A stretch of 46,053 nucleotides of DNA from an uncultured Verrucomicrobiota bacterium. GTDB taxonomy: Bacteria > Verrucomicrobiota > Kiritimatiellia > CAJWTS01. The position numbers were made by a program, and so were the translations under genes. Below the pieces are notes generated by a model. The model was given only the letters and a program-made list of their open reading frames with translations. It made no database searches and was not told where the DNA came from. Shown here piece by piece: positions 21,495-30,900 of the stretch; positions within the stretch are counted from its first letter, which is position 1, and every line of letters begins with the position of its first letter. The DNA is taken from positions 1 through 46,053 of the forward strand of contig CAJWTS010000030.1 of assembly GCA_913047795.1 (NCBI GenBank), in the 5' to 3' direction.

Positions 21495-22039
21495 CACCAA
21501 CCCATGTCATTCATGTAGAGCGAGTAGTGGCTCTCCATCTTGGTTTCGCCTTCGAGCGGCATGATGTCGTCGGCGTAGAACGCGCTATGGCCCGGCATCG
21601 TGAGTGGATAGTTCTGCGACACGGTTACCGTCAGCGGTCCACCGGGGAACGGGGCGGGCGAATTGTAGGAAACGCTGGACCAATTGTCGTAGTCCAGGAT
21701 CGCCGGTAGATATGAAGCGTTCGGTGCACCAAGGTACCAGGGTATATTCGCCAACTCGACTTCGCTCTGTTCGATCGGGCCACCTTCAACCTCGGGCCAG
21801 ACCATCTTCCCCGCGTTTGGTATCGTGCCAACGCGGACGGTCTTATAGATCATGAAGTTATTGAGACCAACCGTTCGCGCGCGGGCGCCCTTATTCGACG
21901 CGTATTGAACGACCTCCTTGGCCGTATATAAAAGAGAGATCTGAACCAGTCCCATGAACAGGAGACTGATCAGCAATATGGCCACCACCGACTCGATCAG
22001 AGCCTGGCCGGTTTGGCCTTGTCTGGAGCGATCATGCAC
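21494..22039 (-). CDS. TadE-like minor pseudopilin (first copy)
   Basis: A 181-residue protein with a short leader and the prepilin sequence TGQALIESVVAILLISLLFMGLVQISLLYTAKEV. The Gly-Gln cut site, Glu at +5 and long hydrophobic helix are those of TadE. The exported remainder is rich in aromatic residues. The best start is GTG at 22039, preceded by GGGAAG at a suitable distance; no in-frame ATG lies before the hydrophobic segment. Its stop overlaps the start of the TadG-like gene, so the two are translationally coupled. It follows the flp gene after 62 bases. Confidence 0.85.
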
Positions 22040-22101
22040 GGATTCTTCCCGCCGGCTACCCTCAGTCGGCCGTCCCGGGGCGTCATGTTTCCCGGCCTCG
22101 A

Positions 22102-22317
22102 CTACAGGTCCTGCAGGAATTGCTGCGAATCGCCGGATTCCCCTGCGGCCTCGTCGGCTGCCGCCGTATCGCCGCCGAGTTCCTCGACAGCTCCGCCCAG
22201 TTTCGTGCGCAGCGTGTCGCCAAACACGCCGAAAATGGCTATCGCCGCCAATGCAATAATGACCACGACGATGATGTACTCGACCATGGTCTGTCCGCTC
22301 TTGTTTCTCTTTCGCAT
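22102..22317 (-). CDS. flp: Flp-type class IVb pilin
   Basis: A 71-residue prepilin. The basic leader MRKRNKSG is followed by QTMVEYIIVVVIIALAAIAIF, with the cut after Gly, Glu at +5 and Tyr at +6, which is the class IVb Flp signature recognised by TadV-type peptidases. After the hydrophobic helix comes an acidic, Ala/Gly-rich tail of about 40 residues. This is probably the major pilin: it has a strong AAGGAG ribosome-binding site eight bases before its ATG and lies directly ahead of the pseudopilin genes. Confidence 0.92.
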   Translation of the reverse strand: MRKRNKSGQTMVEYIIVVVIIALAAIAIFGVFGDTLRTKLGGAVEELGGDTAAADEAAGESGDSQQFLQDL

Positions 22318-22394
22318 CGTCCAGCTCCTTACAGGTTTATCGTTTCTGCTCAGCGTTCTCCACCCTCAATGCTTCCGATCCGGGTCGTCGCTCA

Positions 22395-22565
22395 TTACGG
22401 GTACACCGATCCGGCCAAATTCCGCACGCGTTGGCTCTGTTGCTCGAACGTATCATCGAAAAGCATGAACATCGTGAGCATGGCAAGCAGTATACCCAGC
22501 ACGATGACGTACTCGATCATCGCCTGTCCACTTTGTCTCGCCTCTCTGGGTGCGCATCGTCGCAT
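22395..22565 (-). CDS. Second, very short Flp-type pilin
   Basis: A 56-residue open frame reading MRRCAPREARQSG followed by QAMIEYVIVLGILLAML. The leader is basic, and the cut-site Gly, Glu at +5 and Tyr at +6 match the class IVb pilin consensus, so this is very probably a real gene despite its size. The mature protein would be only about 43 residues with a short tail containing DDTFEQQSQR. It lies 77 bases upstream of flp in the same orientation and is the first gene of the Tad operon. The ribosome-binding site is poor, which may mean low expression, as for a minor or initiating pilin. The cysteine in the leader is unusual. Confidence 0.82.
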   Translation of the reverse strand: MRRCAPREARQSGQAMIEYVIVLGILLAMLTMFMLFDDTFEQQSQRVRNLAGSVYP

Positions 22566-22843
22566 GGGGTCTGACTCGTATAACGAACGTAGCCTGAATC
22601 TATTGTAGGAAGCGTCGCGAAAAGGCGATCAAAGACCCAGCCTGTTGCTATGGTACTCCCTTGACAGTATGGTGTAAATCACTAAGCATATACAGGTCAC
22701 GACGGTCGCTTCCGAGTCGATCGACTACTACTCGGAGTGGTCATTCTTCTGCCGGTCTTTTGGCCGACCCTTGTGACATTTTTGCATCTGATTCAGGTCG
22801 GGCCGATCACTCGACCGGCGCTCCGGGAAATGGCACCTCCAGC
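22566..22843. promoter_or_regulatory. Divergent control region between Tad operon and Ser/Thr kinase
   Basis: This 278-base gap must hold promoters for both directions. It contains a perfect 12-base palindrome AGTCGATCGACT at 22715-22726, followed directly by an imperfect inverted repeat ACTACTC/GAGTGGT at 22727-22741; together they could form an operator. A TTGACA hexamer is at 22661-22666 on the plus strand, but no convincing -10 box stands 16-18 bases after it. No gene is supported in the gap. Confidence 0.4.
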
Positions 22844-24856
22844 ATGAGTTTATCGATACCGGGATTCGAGATGATCGAGAAGATCGGTCGGGGTGGAATG
22901 GCGACGGTCTGGAAAGCCCGTCAACTCTCACTCGATCGTATCGTGGCGATCAAAGTTCTTGCCTCGGATTTCTCGCAGCACGAGCAGGACGTGCTGCGAT
23001 TTCAGTCTGAGGCTCAGGCGGCCGCGAAGCTCAAGCACAACGGTATCGTGCAGGTCTACGACGCGAGCGTCACGGAGGGACGCTACTACTTCGTGATGGA
23101 GTACATCGGCGGGTATTCGGTCGGGGAGTGGTGTCGACGCAAGGGTCAACTCGCCGAGGAGGATATTCTACTGATCTCTGAATGCGTCGGTGTCGCGTTG
23201 AATCACGCATGGACCCACGCGAAAATTATCCACTGCGACATCAAGCCGGATAATGTCCTTATCGATGCCGACGGTACCGCCAAGGTGGCCGATCTGGGGC
23301 TGGCCAGGACGCTGACGGCGGCCTCCGCATCGACCAGCGGGGACGCGATTCTCGGCACGCCGAACTACATTTCCCCGGAACAGGCGTCGGGCGTACTGGA
23401 TCTGGACGCCCGGACGGATATCTACTCGCTGGGTGCCTCGATGTATCAAATGGCCACCGGCAGGATGCTTTTTTCCAGCGAACGTTCCGAAGACATCATG
23501 GAGATGCAAGTCACGCGGCAGGACTCGAACTGCCACGAATTGAATCCGGCTCTCTCGACGGGTATGTGCGACCTGATTGGGTGGATGCTGATGAAGGACC
23601 GTAATGAACGACCGGCGAACTGGGACGCCGTTCTGGTGGCGATCGACCGCGTCAAGCGCGGCAAATTGCCCGCAACCTCGCCCCTGCCCACGGGCAGAAG
23701 TACCTTGAAATCGCGCAAGGCGGCGACGCTACCGACGCGCAAGGCGGCGACCCCTGATAAACTTGATAGCACGCCGATCAGGGAGCCGAGTAAAATGCCC
23801 GCGGTCGTGGTCGGACTCGTTCTTGCGCTCGTCATTGGCGTTCTTGCGACGTGTAGCCGTACGGACAAGGCGCCCGGTGTGCTGCGGAAGACGATGTCCA
23901 CAACAACCACAACATCGCGACCGCCGCCTACGATCGAACAAACCCCAGACCTTCCCCTTCAGCGCGCGCGTGCAGCCTTTGAAAATGTAATGTCCTGGGC
24001 GGGGAGCAATGCCGACCAGTTGCTGGGGATTGAAGAACGACTCAACGGCATCCGCAACGATGTCTCCGGGACGGAGGTTGCACGGCGCCTTGATGACGCG
24101 CTGGTGCAGAACGCGGACGCGCAGCGCGAGGCGCTCGACATGGTGATGTCCGTACTCCGCGGACGGACGGCGGCCGCGCTTCGCGACGGCCGTTTCGAGG
24201 AAGCGCGGCGGGTGTACGAGACCTACGAAGGCGTCTACGCGGAATTGAGTGCGGCCGCACGTTCGGCGCGTGCACAGGAAATTCGCGCGCAAGGCGAGTC
24301 ACCGCCAGATCCTCCGCCGGTTCAAGCGGATCCGGATGTCATCATGCAAGGCGTTGAAAGCCGGCTCGTGCGCCTGCTGCGCGCGGACCGACTCATGGAT
24401 GCGACCAGGCTGCTCAAGAACGCCTCAGGGGATGCGCGGCTCGTGAGCCGGCGCAAGGATCTGATCGCCGGTGCCGGCCTGCTGCATGCCGCCCAGCAAC
24501 TCGATATCAGCATCATCAAGTCGTTCGGAAACCAGAAGGGGCAGATTATTGATGTACAGTTGAAGACCGGCAGTACGCGCGTAGAGGTGCAGGCGGTGCG
24601 TGACGGAAGCCTGTGGGTCGTGGATCCGGCCGCGACTGGCGGGAAGTCCTTTTCGATTGGAGTGGACGCCTTGTCGACGCGGGAGGTTCTGCGGCGCCTC
24701 GGTGCTGATGAACGGCCCGCGGTTGCCTTGCGCAAGGGACTCATGGCTCTCAAGGCACGCGCCTACTCGCAGGCGAAACGCTACTTTGAACGCATTGGAA
24801 CCTATCCTGCCGCTGTGCTGCAGGCTGATGTCGAAGCGGCGATGCAGGGCCATTAG
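22844..24856 (+). CDS. Transmembrane Hanks-type Ser/Thr protein kinase
   Basis: A 670-residue eukaryote-like kinase. The catalytic domain spans about residues 8-270, with the glycine loop IGRGGMATVWKA, ATP-binding K37 in VAIKVLA, catalytic D132 in HCDIKPDN, metal-binding D150 in ADLGLA, and the GTPNYISPEQ activation segment. Arg before the catalytic Asp is replaced by Cys and DFG is DLG, so it is a non-RD kinase. A basic Pro/Lys-rich linker leads to one membrane helix (about 319-339) and a 330-residue exported part that is largely alpha-helical, with no PASTA or NHL repeats. The ATG at 22844 starts just before the kinase fold; longer in-frame readings lack a good start. It is divergent from the Tad operon, which encodes two FHA proteins. 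Confidence 0.93.
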   Translation: MSLSIPGFEMIEKIGRGGMATVWKARQLSLDRIVAIKVLASDFSQHEQDVLRFQSEAQAAAKLKHNGIVQVYDASVTEGRYYFVMEYIGGYSVGEWCRRKGQLAEEDILLISECVGVALNHAWTHAKIIHCDIKPDNVLIDADGTAKVADLGLARTLTAASASTSGDAILGTPNYISPEQASGVLDLDARTDIYSLGASMYQMATGRMLFSSERSEDIMEMQVTRQDSNCHELNPALSTGMCDLIGWMLMKDRNERPANWDAVLVAIDRVKRGKLPATSPLPTGRSTLKSRKAATLPTRKAATPDKLDSTPIREPSKMPAVVVGLVLALVIGVLATCSRTDKAPGVLRKTMSTTTTTSRPPPTIEQTPDLPLQRARAAFENVMSWAGSNADQLLGIEERLNGIRNDVSGTEVARRLDDALVQNADAQREALDMVMSVLRGRTAAALRDGRFEEARRVYETYEGVYAELSAAARSARAQEIRAQGESPPDPPPVQADPDVIMQGVESRLVRLLRADRLMDATRLLKNASGDARLVSRRKDLIAGAGLLHAAQQLDISIIKSFGNQKGQIIDVQLKTGSTRVEVQAVRDGSLWVVDPAATGGKSFSIGVDALSTREVLRRLGADERPAVALRKGLMALKARAYSQAKRYFERIGTYPAAVLQADVEAAMQGH

Positions 24857-24871
24857 CCTGCATGCTGCAGG
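24857..24871. terminator. Perfect inverted repeat filling the gap between two convergent stop codons
   Basis: CCTGCA-TGC-TGCAGG occupies exactly the 15 bases between the kinase stop and the mtnA stop on the other strand. It can form a six-bp hairpin in both transcripts, but no U-tract follows on either side, so it is at best a weak bidirectional terminator or an RNA 3'-end stabiliser. Confidence 0.35.
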
Positions 24872-25951
24872 TTAGCCCTCGGGCGTTGAGGTTCGCCCGG
24901 CCATCTCCGCCAGGGACGCGCGATAATCCGGGTGCGCGACACCGTGTTCGCAGATGATGGCACTGACGAGCGTCGCCGGCGTCACGTCGAAGGCGGGTGA
25001 GTATACCTGGACGCCGTCCGGGGCCGTACGGGATCCGAATCCCTCGGTGATTTCCGAATCGGCTCGTTCTTCGATAGGAATATCGACGCCCGTTTCGGTC
25101 TCGAAATCAAAAGTCGTGGTCGGGGCCAGGACGTAGAAGGGGATGTCGTGTGCGCGTGCAAGCGTCGCGAGACCGTAGGTGCCGATTTTGTTGGCCGTGT
25201 CGCCGTTCGCCGCGATCCGATCGGCGCCGACCATGACGGCATCGATACGGCCGGCTTGCATGACGTGCGCAGCCATGTTGTCGGCGATCAATATGACGTC
25301 GATACCGGCCTGCATGAGCTCCCATGCGGTCAGGCGCGCCCCCTGGAGCAGGGGCCGGGTCTCGCCCGCGTAGACCGTCAACTGCTGGCCGCGCTCGTTG
25401 GCAACGTACATCGGTGCCAGCGCAGTGCCGTAACAGGCCGTTGCCAGTGAACCCGCGTTGCAGTGGGTCATGACGCCGCGGCATTCCGCAAGGAACGCCA
25501 CGCCGTGTTCGCCGATGGCGCGGCACTGCGCTTCGTCCTCGTCGCGAATCGCCCGGGCTTCCATGACGAGACGGTCGATGAACGCATTCAATTCCAATTC
25601 CGCGTGGGCCTGTGCGACACGCTTCATGCGATCGATTGCCCAGAACAGGTTGATCGCGGTTGGCCGCGATGTGGCCAGGTAGTCACCCGCTGTTTCCGTG
25701 TCCTGCAGACAGGCAGCCGTGGAGGTGGCATCCGATTGTTGTGCGGCCACGGCCATGCCCATTGCGGCGGCAATGCCGATCGCGGGAGCGCCACGCACCT
25801 TGAGCACCTTGATCGCATCCCAGATCTCCTGGACGTCCGTGGTTTCGAGGTAGGTGATTTCTCCGGGAAGACGCGTCTGGTCGATCAGGCGTACGTACCC
25901 CGGGACCGGGTGCCCGGGTTGGGAGGGAATCCATTCAATCGTCTTGAGCAT
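24872..25951 (-). CDS. mtnA: S-methyl-5-thioribose-1-phosphate isomerase
   Basis: MtnA converts methylthioribose-1-phosphate to methylthioribulose-1-phosphate in methionine salvage. The 359 residues are typical for the family. The N-terminal VRGAPAIGIAAAMGMA block, the catalytic cysteine C164 in MTHCNAGSLAT and the catalytic D244 in VGADRIAANGDTANKIGTY are all present. Related folds include the eIF2B alpha subunit, but the C/D pair and the N-terminal motif fit MtnA better. It is the last gene of a three-gene minus-strand set with a CPBP protease and a glycosyltransferase. No other methionine-salvage gene is in the window. Confidence 0.94.
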   Translation of the reverse strand: MLKTIEWIPSQPGHPVPGYVRLIDQTRLPGEITYLETTDVQEIWDAIKVLKVRGAPAIGIAAAMGMAVAAQQSDATSTAACLQDTETAGDYLATSRPTAINLFWAIDRMKRVAQAHAELELNAFIDRLVMEARAIRDEDEAQCRAIGEHGVAFLAECRGVMTHCNAGSLATACYGTALAPMYVANERGQQLTVYAGETRPLLQGARLTAWELMQAGIDVILIADNMAAHVMQAGRIDAVMVGADRIAANGDTANKIGTYGLATLARAHDIPFYVLAPTTTFDFETETGVDIPIEERADSEITEGFGSRTAPDGVQVYSPAFDVTPATLVSAIICEHGVAHPDYRASLAEMAGRTSTPEG

Positions 25952-25965
25952 CGTGCCGGATTTCC

Positions 25966-26823
25966 TCAGGCGAGTCCCGCGAGTTTGCCGAGCCAGAGAA
26001 GTGCCAGGCTAACCGCGTTAAACGTGGCGTGCATGACGATCGGCACCAGCAGGTTTCCGGCCGCAAGGTAGGCAACGGACATGCAGGTTGCAAGCGCGAA
26101 GAGGGGCAGGATGGCCGCGATGTTCTGATGAATGAGGGCGAAGACCATGCCGCCGATCACGACCGCTGTTACGGTATTCGTCTTGCGCAACAGGAGCGGT
26201 AGAAGCAGCCCGCGGAAGACTAGCTCCTCGACGAGAGGTGCCAGTACAACGGCAACCATCACGAAGCTCGCCACTTGCCATCCGGATTCGAGATCCAGGA
26301 AGAGGGTCACGGCGGCCTGGCGGGAGAGATCGACGCCCACGGCCCATAAGGAACCAAACCAGGCTGCACCGACAATCACGATAATAGGAACGATAGCGAA
26401 ATAGGAGCGTAGGCCGTTGCGGAGAGGGGTCGACCAGGGCTGACCGTCTGGGATGACAAGCGATCGGCCGTGAAGCCCCCGCAGTCGGCCGAGGATCACG
26501 ATCGTCATCACCACCGCCAGTTGAATGAGAATGTTCGTCATCAAGAACAGATGGGTGTTGTCTGCGAGGAGATCTGCCGCTGTCGCAGAACCGGCCAGGG
26601 TGCCCGCGAGCAGGAAGACGAGCATGACGACTCCCATGTCACGCCAATACCAGGGCCGTGCCCTGAGTTGCGCCGTGGCTTGCTGCCAATCCGGTGGCTG
26701 CTCGCGATAGCGGCGCGCGAGGGACACGAAGGCCACGAGGCCGCCGGCAAGTAAACATGCAGTGGCAACACCTAAGGCGGTGGCGGCCGGCGTCATTTCG
26801 ATGGCTTCAGATGGATCGATCAT
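25966..26823 (-). CDS. CPBP family intramembrane metalloprotease
   Basis: A polytopic membrane protein of 285 residues of the Abi/CAAX protease-like (CPBP) family. The catalytic motifs are complete: E199-E200-x-x-x-R204 in EELVFRG, the FALIH segment about 30 residues later, and HATFN near the C-terminus. Around eight hydrophobic segments can be counted. The start gives an acidic, then hydrophobic N-terminus. Members of the family process prenylated proteins in eukaryotes, and in bacteria they act in envelope maturation, bacteriocin immunity and similar tasks; the substrate here is unknown. It lies 14 bases before mtnA and 46 bases after the glycosyltransferase. Confidence 0.88.
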   Translation of the reverse strand: MIDPSEAIEMTPAATALGVATACLLAGGLVAFVSLARRYREQPPDWQQATAQLRARPWYWRDMGVVMLVFLLAGTLAGSATAADLLADNTHLFLMTNILIQLAVVMTIVILGRLRGLHGRSLVIPDGQPWSTPLRNGLRSYFAIVPIIVIVGAAWFGSLWAVGVDLSRQAAVTLFLDLESGWQVASFVMVAVVLAPLVEELVFRGLLLPLLLRKTNTVTAVVIGGMVFALIHQNIAAILPLFALATCMSVAYLAAGNLLVPIVMHATFNAVSLALLWLGKLAGLA

Positions 26824-26869
26824 CGGCCGGGCTCAGCCATCCTCTTGTCGGCGCTGAGCGCCCAAGGCG

Positions 26870-27862
26870 CTACCCGATCTCCGGCGGGGACGCATGGGTC
26901 TCGCGGATCACGTACGTCGTCTTGCCCTGTGACTCGTGGTAAGTGCGAATTTGAATCTCCGCGAGGAGGCCCATGCTCATGAATTGCATGCCGAAAAGAA
27001 CGAGCATGAAAGGTGTCAGGACCCATGTCGGCCGCTTGGACATCTCGACAAGCGGGATCAGTGCCTGGCAATCGAATAGGTTGTATCCCAGGTGCGCGAA
27101 GGCATACAGCATGAGAAGGAGGATCCCGGGCAGGCCGAAGAAGACGCCGAATTTGCCGAAGATGCGAATAGGGTGGGCGCTATAGCGCAACAGGAACGTC
27201 ACGGTCATGAGGTCGAGAATCACACGCAGGGTGCGGGATATGCCGTACTTCGACGTGCCGAATTCTCGCGCACGGTGTTTCACCGGGACCTCCATTAATC
27301 GGGCGCCGACCCAACTTGCGAGCGCGGGGATGAAGCGATGCATATCCCCGTAGAGCGAAAGGTTCTCGACGATTTCGCGTCGATAGGCTTTCAGGGTGCA
27401 TCCAAAGTCATGCAGCACGACGCCGGTGATCCGGCTGATGAAGCCGTTGGCGATCATGGAGGGAAGCCGCCGGTTGATGAAGGGGTCTTTGCGGTCACGG
27501 CGCCAGCCGCTGACCACGTCATACCCTTCGTCGATCTTCTCAAGCAGAAGGGGAATATCGGCGGGATCATTCTGAAGATCGGCATCCATCGTGATAACGA
27601 TGTCGCCCTTAGCCGCACGAAATCCGGCGCTCATGGCCGCCGTCTGGCCGAAATTTCGGCGAAGACGAATCAGCTCCAGATGTGGTATGACGCCGGCGAG
27701 TTCGACGAGTCGCTCCCATGAGGCGTCCGTGCTGCCGTCGTCAACGATCAGGATCTCGTAGGACCTGTCGAGTTTTGAGAGCACCGCATGTAGTGCCTCG
27801 CAAAGCGGCCGCACGCTCTCTTCTTCGTTGTAGACGGGTACGACTATGGATAATTCGGTCAT
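26870..27862 (-). CDS. Polyprenyl-phosphate glycosyltransferase family 2 (DPM1/ArnC/GtrB-like)
   Basis: The N-terminal GT-A domain contains SIVVPVYNEEESVRPL, IVDDGSTD near residue 43, and the DxD-type TMDADLQNDPADIP motif near residue 95. The middle holds SGWRRDRKDPFINRRLPS and the HRFIPALASWVGARLMEVPV block typical of undecaprenyl- or dolichyl-phosphate sugar transferases. Two C-terminal hydrophobic helices (about 230-260 and 285-305) anchor it in the inner membrane. Such enzymes load a sugar onto undecaprenyl phosphate for lipid A, O-antigen or protein glycosylation. The donor sugar cannot be told from sequence. The 330-residue length is typical of the GtrB/ArnC type. Confidence 0.92.
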   Translation of the reverse strand: MTELSIVVPVYNEEESVRPLCEALHAVLSKLDRSYEILIVDDGSTDASWERLVELAGVIPHLELIRLRRNFGQTAAMSAGFRAAKGDIVITMDADLQNDPADIPLLLEKIDEGYDVVSGWRRDRKDPFINRRLPSMIANGFISRITGVVLHDFGCTLKAYRREIVENLSLYGDMHRFIPALASWVGARLMEVPVKHRAREFGTSKYGISRTLRVILDLMTVTFLLRYSAHPIRIFGKFGVFFGLPGILLLMLYAFAHLGYNLFDCQALIPLVEMSKRPTWVLTPFMLVLFGMQFMSMGLLAEIQIRTYHESQGKTTYVIRETHASPPEIG

Positions 27863-27967
27863 GACGAAACGATTGTGCGTATAGTAGAGTCACTATTTGA
27901 GAACGCAAAGGGAATCTGAAGAGGCGGCAGTAGCTGTGCCGAACCGGCGCGCACGCCCCCTATTGAA

Positions 27968-30900
27968 ATGAATATTCCGGAATTTTCAGTTCGCAACCCG
28001 ATCCTCGCCTGGATGCTTACGATCTTCGTGGTCGTGGCGGGTCTGTGGGCGACGTTCGGCACCATGTCGCGGGAGGTCTTCCCCGTAACGGATCTGAATC
28101 TCGTGGTCGTTCGCACAATTTATCCGAACGCATCGCCGGCAGAGGTCGAAGAGCAGATCACGAACCTGATCGAAGACGAGATCAACGGTCTCTCCGGCAT
28201 CAACGAGTATACGTCGACTTCGGCCGAAGGCGTCTCCGTCGTGATCGTGCAGGTCGATCCGGACGTGGATGACAGTTTCAGGGTCGTTAACGACGTGCAG
28301 CGCCGGGTCGACCAGATCGATGAATTTCCGGACGAGGCGGAGGATCCGGTCGTCGAGTCCATAACAACCGATCGGCCCGTCATTAATGTTTGTGTGTCCG
28401 GGTCGGATGAGCGTTCGTTGCGCTTGTACGGCGATGATTTGGAGCGTCGCCTGAGGCGCACGTCCGGCGTCAGTACGATCGACAAGACGGGTTGGCGCGA
28501 CGAGGAGTTCTGGGTTGAAGTGGACCCGGTTCGCCTGGCCGAGTTGGAGGTTTCATTGCTGGAGCTAATCGCCAGTCTTCGTGAAAGCAACGTCACGTTG
28601 CCCGGCGGGAAAATGAGCCAGGGCTCAAAGGACATCATCCTGCGGACCGTGGGTAAGTTCTACACGGTTGATGAGATCGAGGCCGTCGTGGTGCGATCCA
28701 ATTTCGATGGCCACGCGATCACCGTGGCGGATCTGGCGCGGGTCCAGCGTGCCTTCGAGGAAGACGGGACTTTTACAAAGGTGAATGGTGCGTTCGCGCT
28801 GACCCTGGGCGTGAAGAAGAAGAGGTCTGCGGACACGATCGACGTGGTCGACGCGGTGAAGCGGATCGTGGCGGAAGAGGAGATTTCGAAGCCGGACGGC
28901 GTGGTACTCACCCTGGTGGATGATACGTCCTACTATGTGAAGCGGCGCCTGAAGGTGTTGCTGAACAACGGCGGCATTGGCTTGGTCATGGTCATCGTCT
29001 GTCTCCTGATCGCCATGAACTTTCGGGTCGCGGCCTTCACGGCCCTGGCGATTCCCTTTTCCTTTCTGATGACGTTGTTGCTGATGGCCTATTTCGGAAT
29101 CACGATCAATTTGATGACGATGTTTGGCCTCATCATCGTGTTGGGCATGGTGGTGGACGATTCGATTATCGTGGGCGAGAACATTTTCCGTCATCTGGAG
29201 ATGGGCAAAGACCCGAAGACGGCCGCGATTGATGGGACGACGGAAGTAACCGGGCCGGTCATATCAACGGTGCTGACGACGATCGCGGCGTTCTTTCCGC
29301 TGATGTTTGCGCCGGACCTCTACGCCACGTATCTCGGCTGGCTCGTGATCGCCGTGATCCTTTGCCTGGTTGCTTCGCTACTTGAATGTCTGTTCATCAT
29401 GCCATCCCACATTGCCGACTTCGCTCGGCCGCTTCGGGTTCCGAAGTCATCGGGTGCCGATTCTTCCGGCGCGACAGGTGCGCCACGGGCGGTTACACGA
29501 TTCTATGTTAACGCGCTGCAGGGCGCGTTGCGACTGCGGTATCTCGTTCTTCCGGGCTTGATCATTCTCGCCCTCGGGGTGGCGGTGGCCGTTTGGCCGT
29601 TTGTACGGCTGACTCTTTTTCCTGGCGACATGATCGACATGGTAATGGTTCATATGGAGGCTCCCGAGGGGACCTCCGTGGAGGAAACGGATCGCCGGAC
29701 CCTTGCGGTCGAAGCAATGATTCGAGAACTACCCGATGACGCACTGCAGGATTACGTCACCTACGTCGGCCAGCAGTTCGACTTTGAGGCCGGGATGCAG
29801 GGGACACGCGGGTCACATTTTGCGCAAACCTTCATCTACCTGACGCCGCAGAACACGCGTTGGGATATGCCGACAGCGGAGATTGTCGCGCAACTGCGCG
29901 AGAAGAGCGCACGGGTTGAGGGGTTCGATCGCCTGTCGTTCGAACTGGTGAAACCGGGGCCGCCCGTTGGTAAGCCACTGGAGGTCAGGGTGCAGGGGCG
30001 CGATATGGAGACGCTGCTGGCGATTAAGGACGAGGTTCAGGCCTACCTCGGGAACCAGGAAGGCGTAGCAGATATCGTGGACGACTTTGGCGAGGGGAGC
30101 GATGAACGGCATGTTGTGATCGATGAAGCGGCCGCGGCGCGCGTTGGCCTGACGGTTGAAGGCATCGCGCGGACGGTGTTTGCGGCCTACGAAGGTGCGG
30201 AAGCGACCAATGTGCGCGAGGGCAAGGACGAGTTAAAGGTTCGCGTCATGCTCGCAAAGCCCTATCGCGAAGACCCGCGCACTATAGCAACACTCGGCGT
30301 GCCGAATCGCGAGGGCCGCCTGATCGATCTGGGTGATGTTGCGGCGTTGCGAACGGCCACGGGGCTGCCGACCGTTAACCACTTCAACGGCGAACGCGTG
30401 ATCACTGTTGGCGCCGACATCGATGAAGCGGTTACGACGTCGGCCGAGGTGAATCGCGACTTGGAGTCACATTTCGCCGATCTCTCGACGCGCTATCCCG
30501 GGTTCCGACTACTGCGCGGAGGCGAATGGGAAGAGACCGCGAAAGTCATGAACTTTATGAAGTCCGCACTGGTGATAGCCATGCTCATGATTTACACGAT
30601 TCTTGCCGTACAGTTTCGCTCGTTCCTGCAACCCCTTGTGCTGCTCGTGCCGATACCCTTGAGTTTTGTCGGCGTGCTTCTCGCCCTGATTCTGCATGGA
30701 AAGCCGATCAGCATTATGGCGATGCTGGGCTTCGTCGGTCTGGGTGGCGTGGTCGTGAACGATGCGATCGTTCTGGTCAATTTTATCAACCTGGAGCGGA
30801 AGCGTGGACTTCCGCTGCACGAGGCGATCGTGAACGCGGGGCGAATGCGACTGCGCCCCATAATCCTGACATCGATAACAACGATCCTCGGGCTTTTGCC

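Noticed and set aside
22661..22689. TTGACA in front of the kinase as a full promoter
   Set aside because: No acceptable -10 box at 16-18 bases; kept only as part of the general control region.
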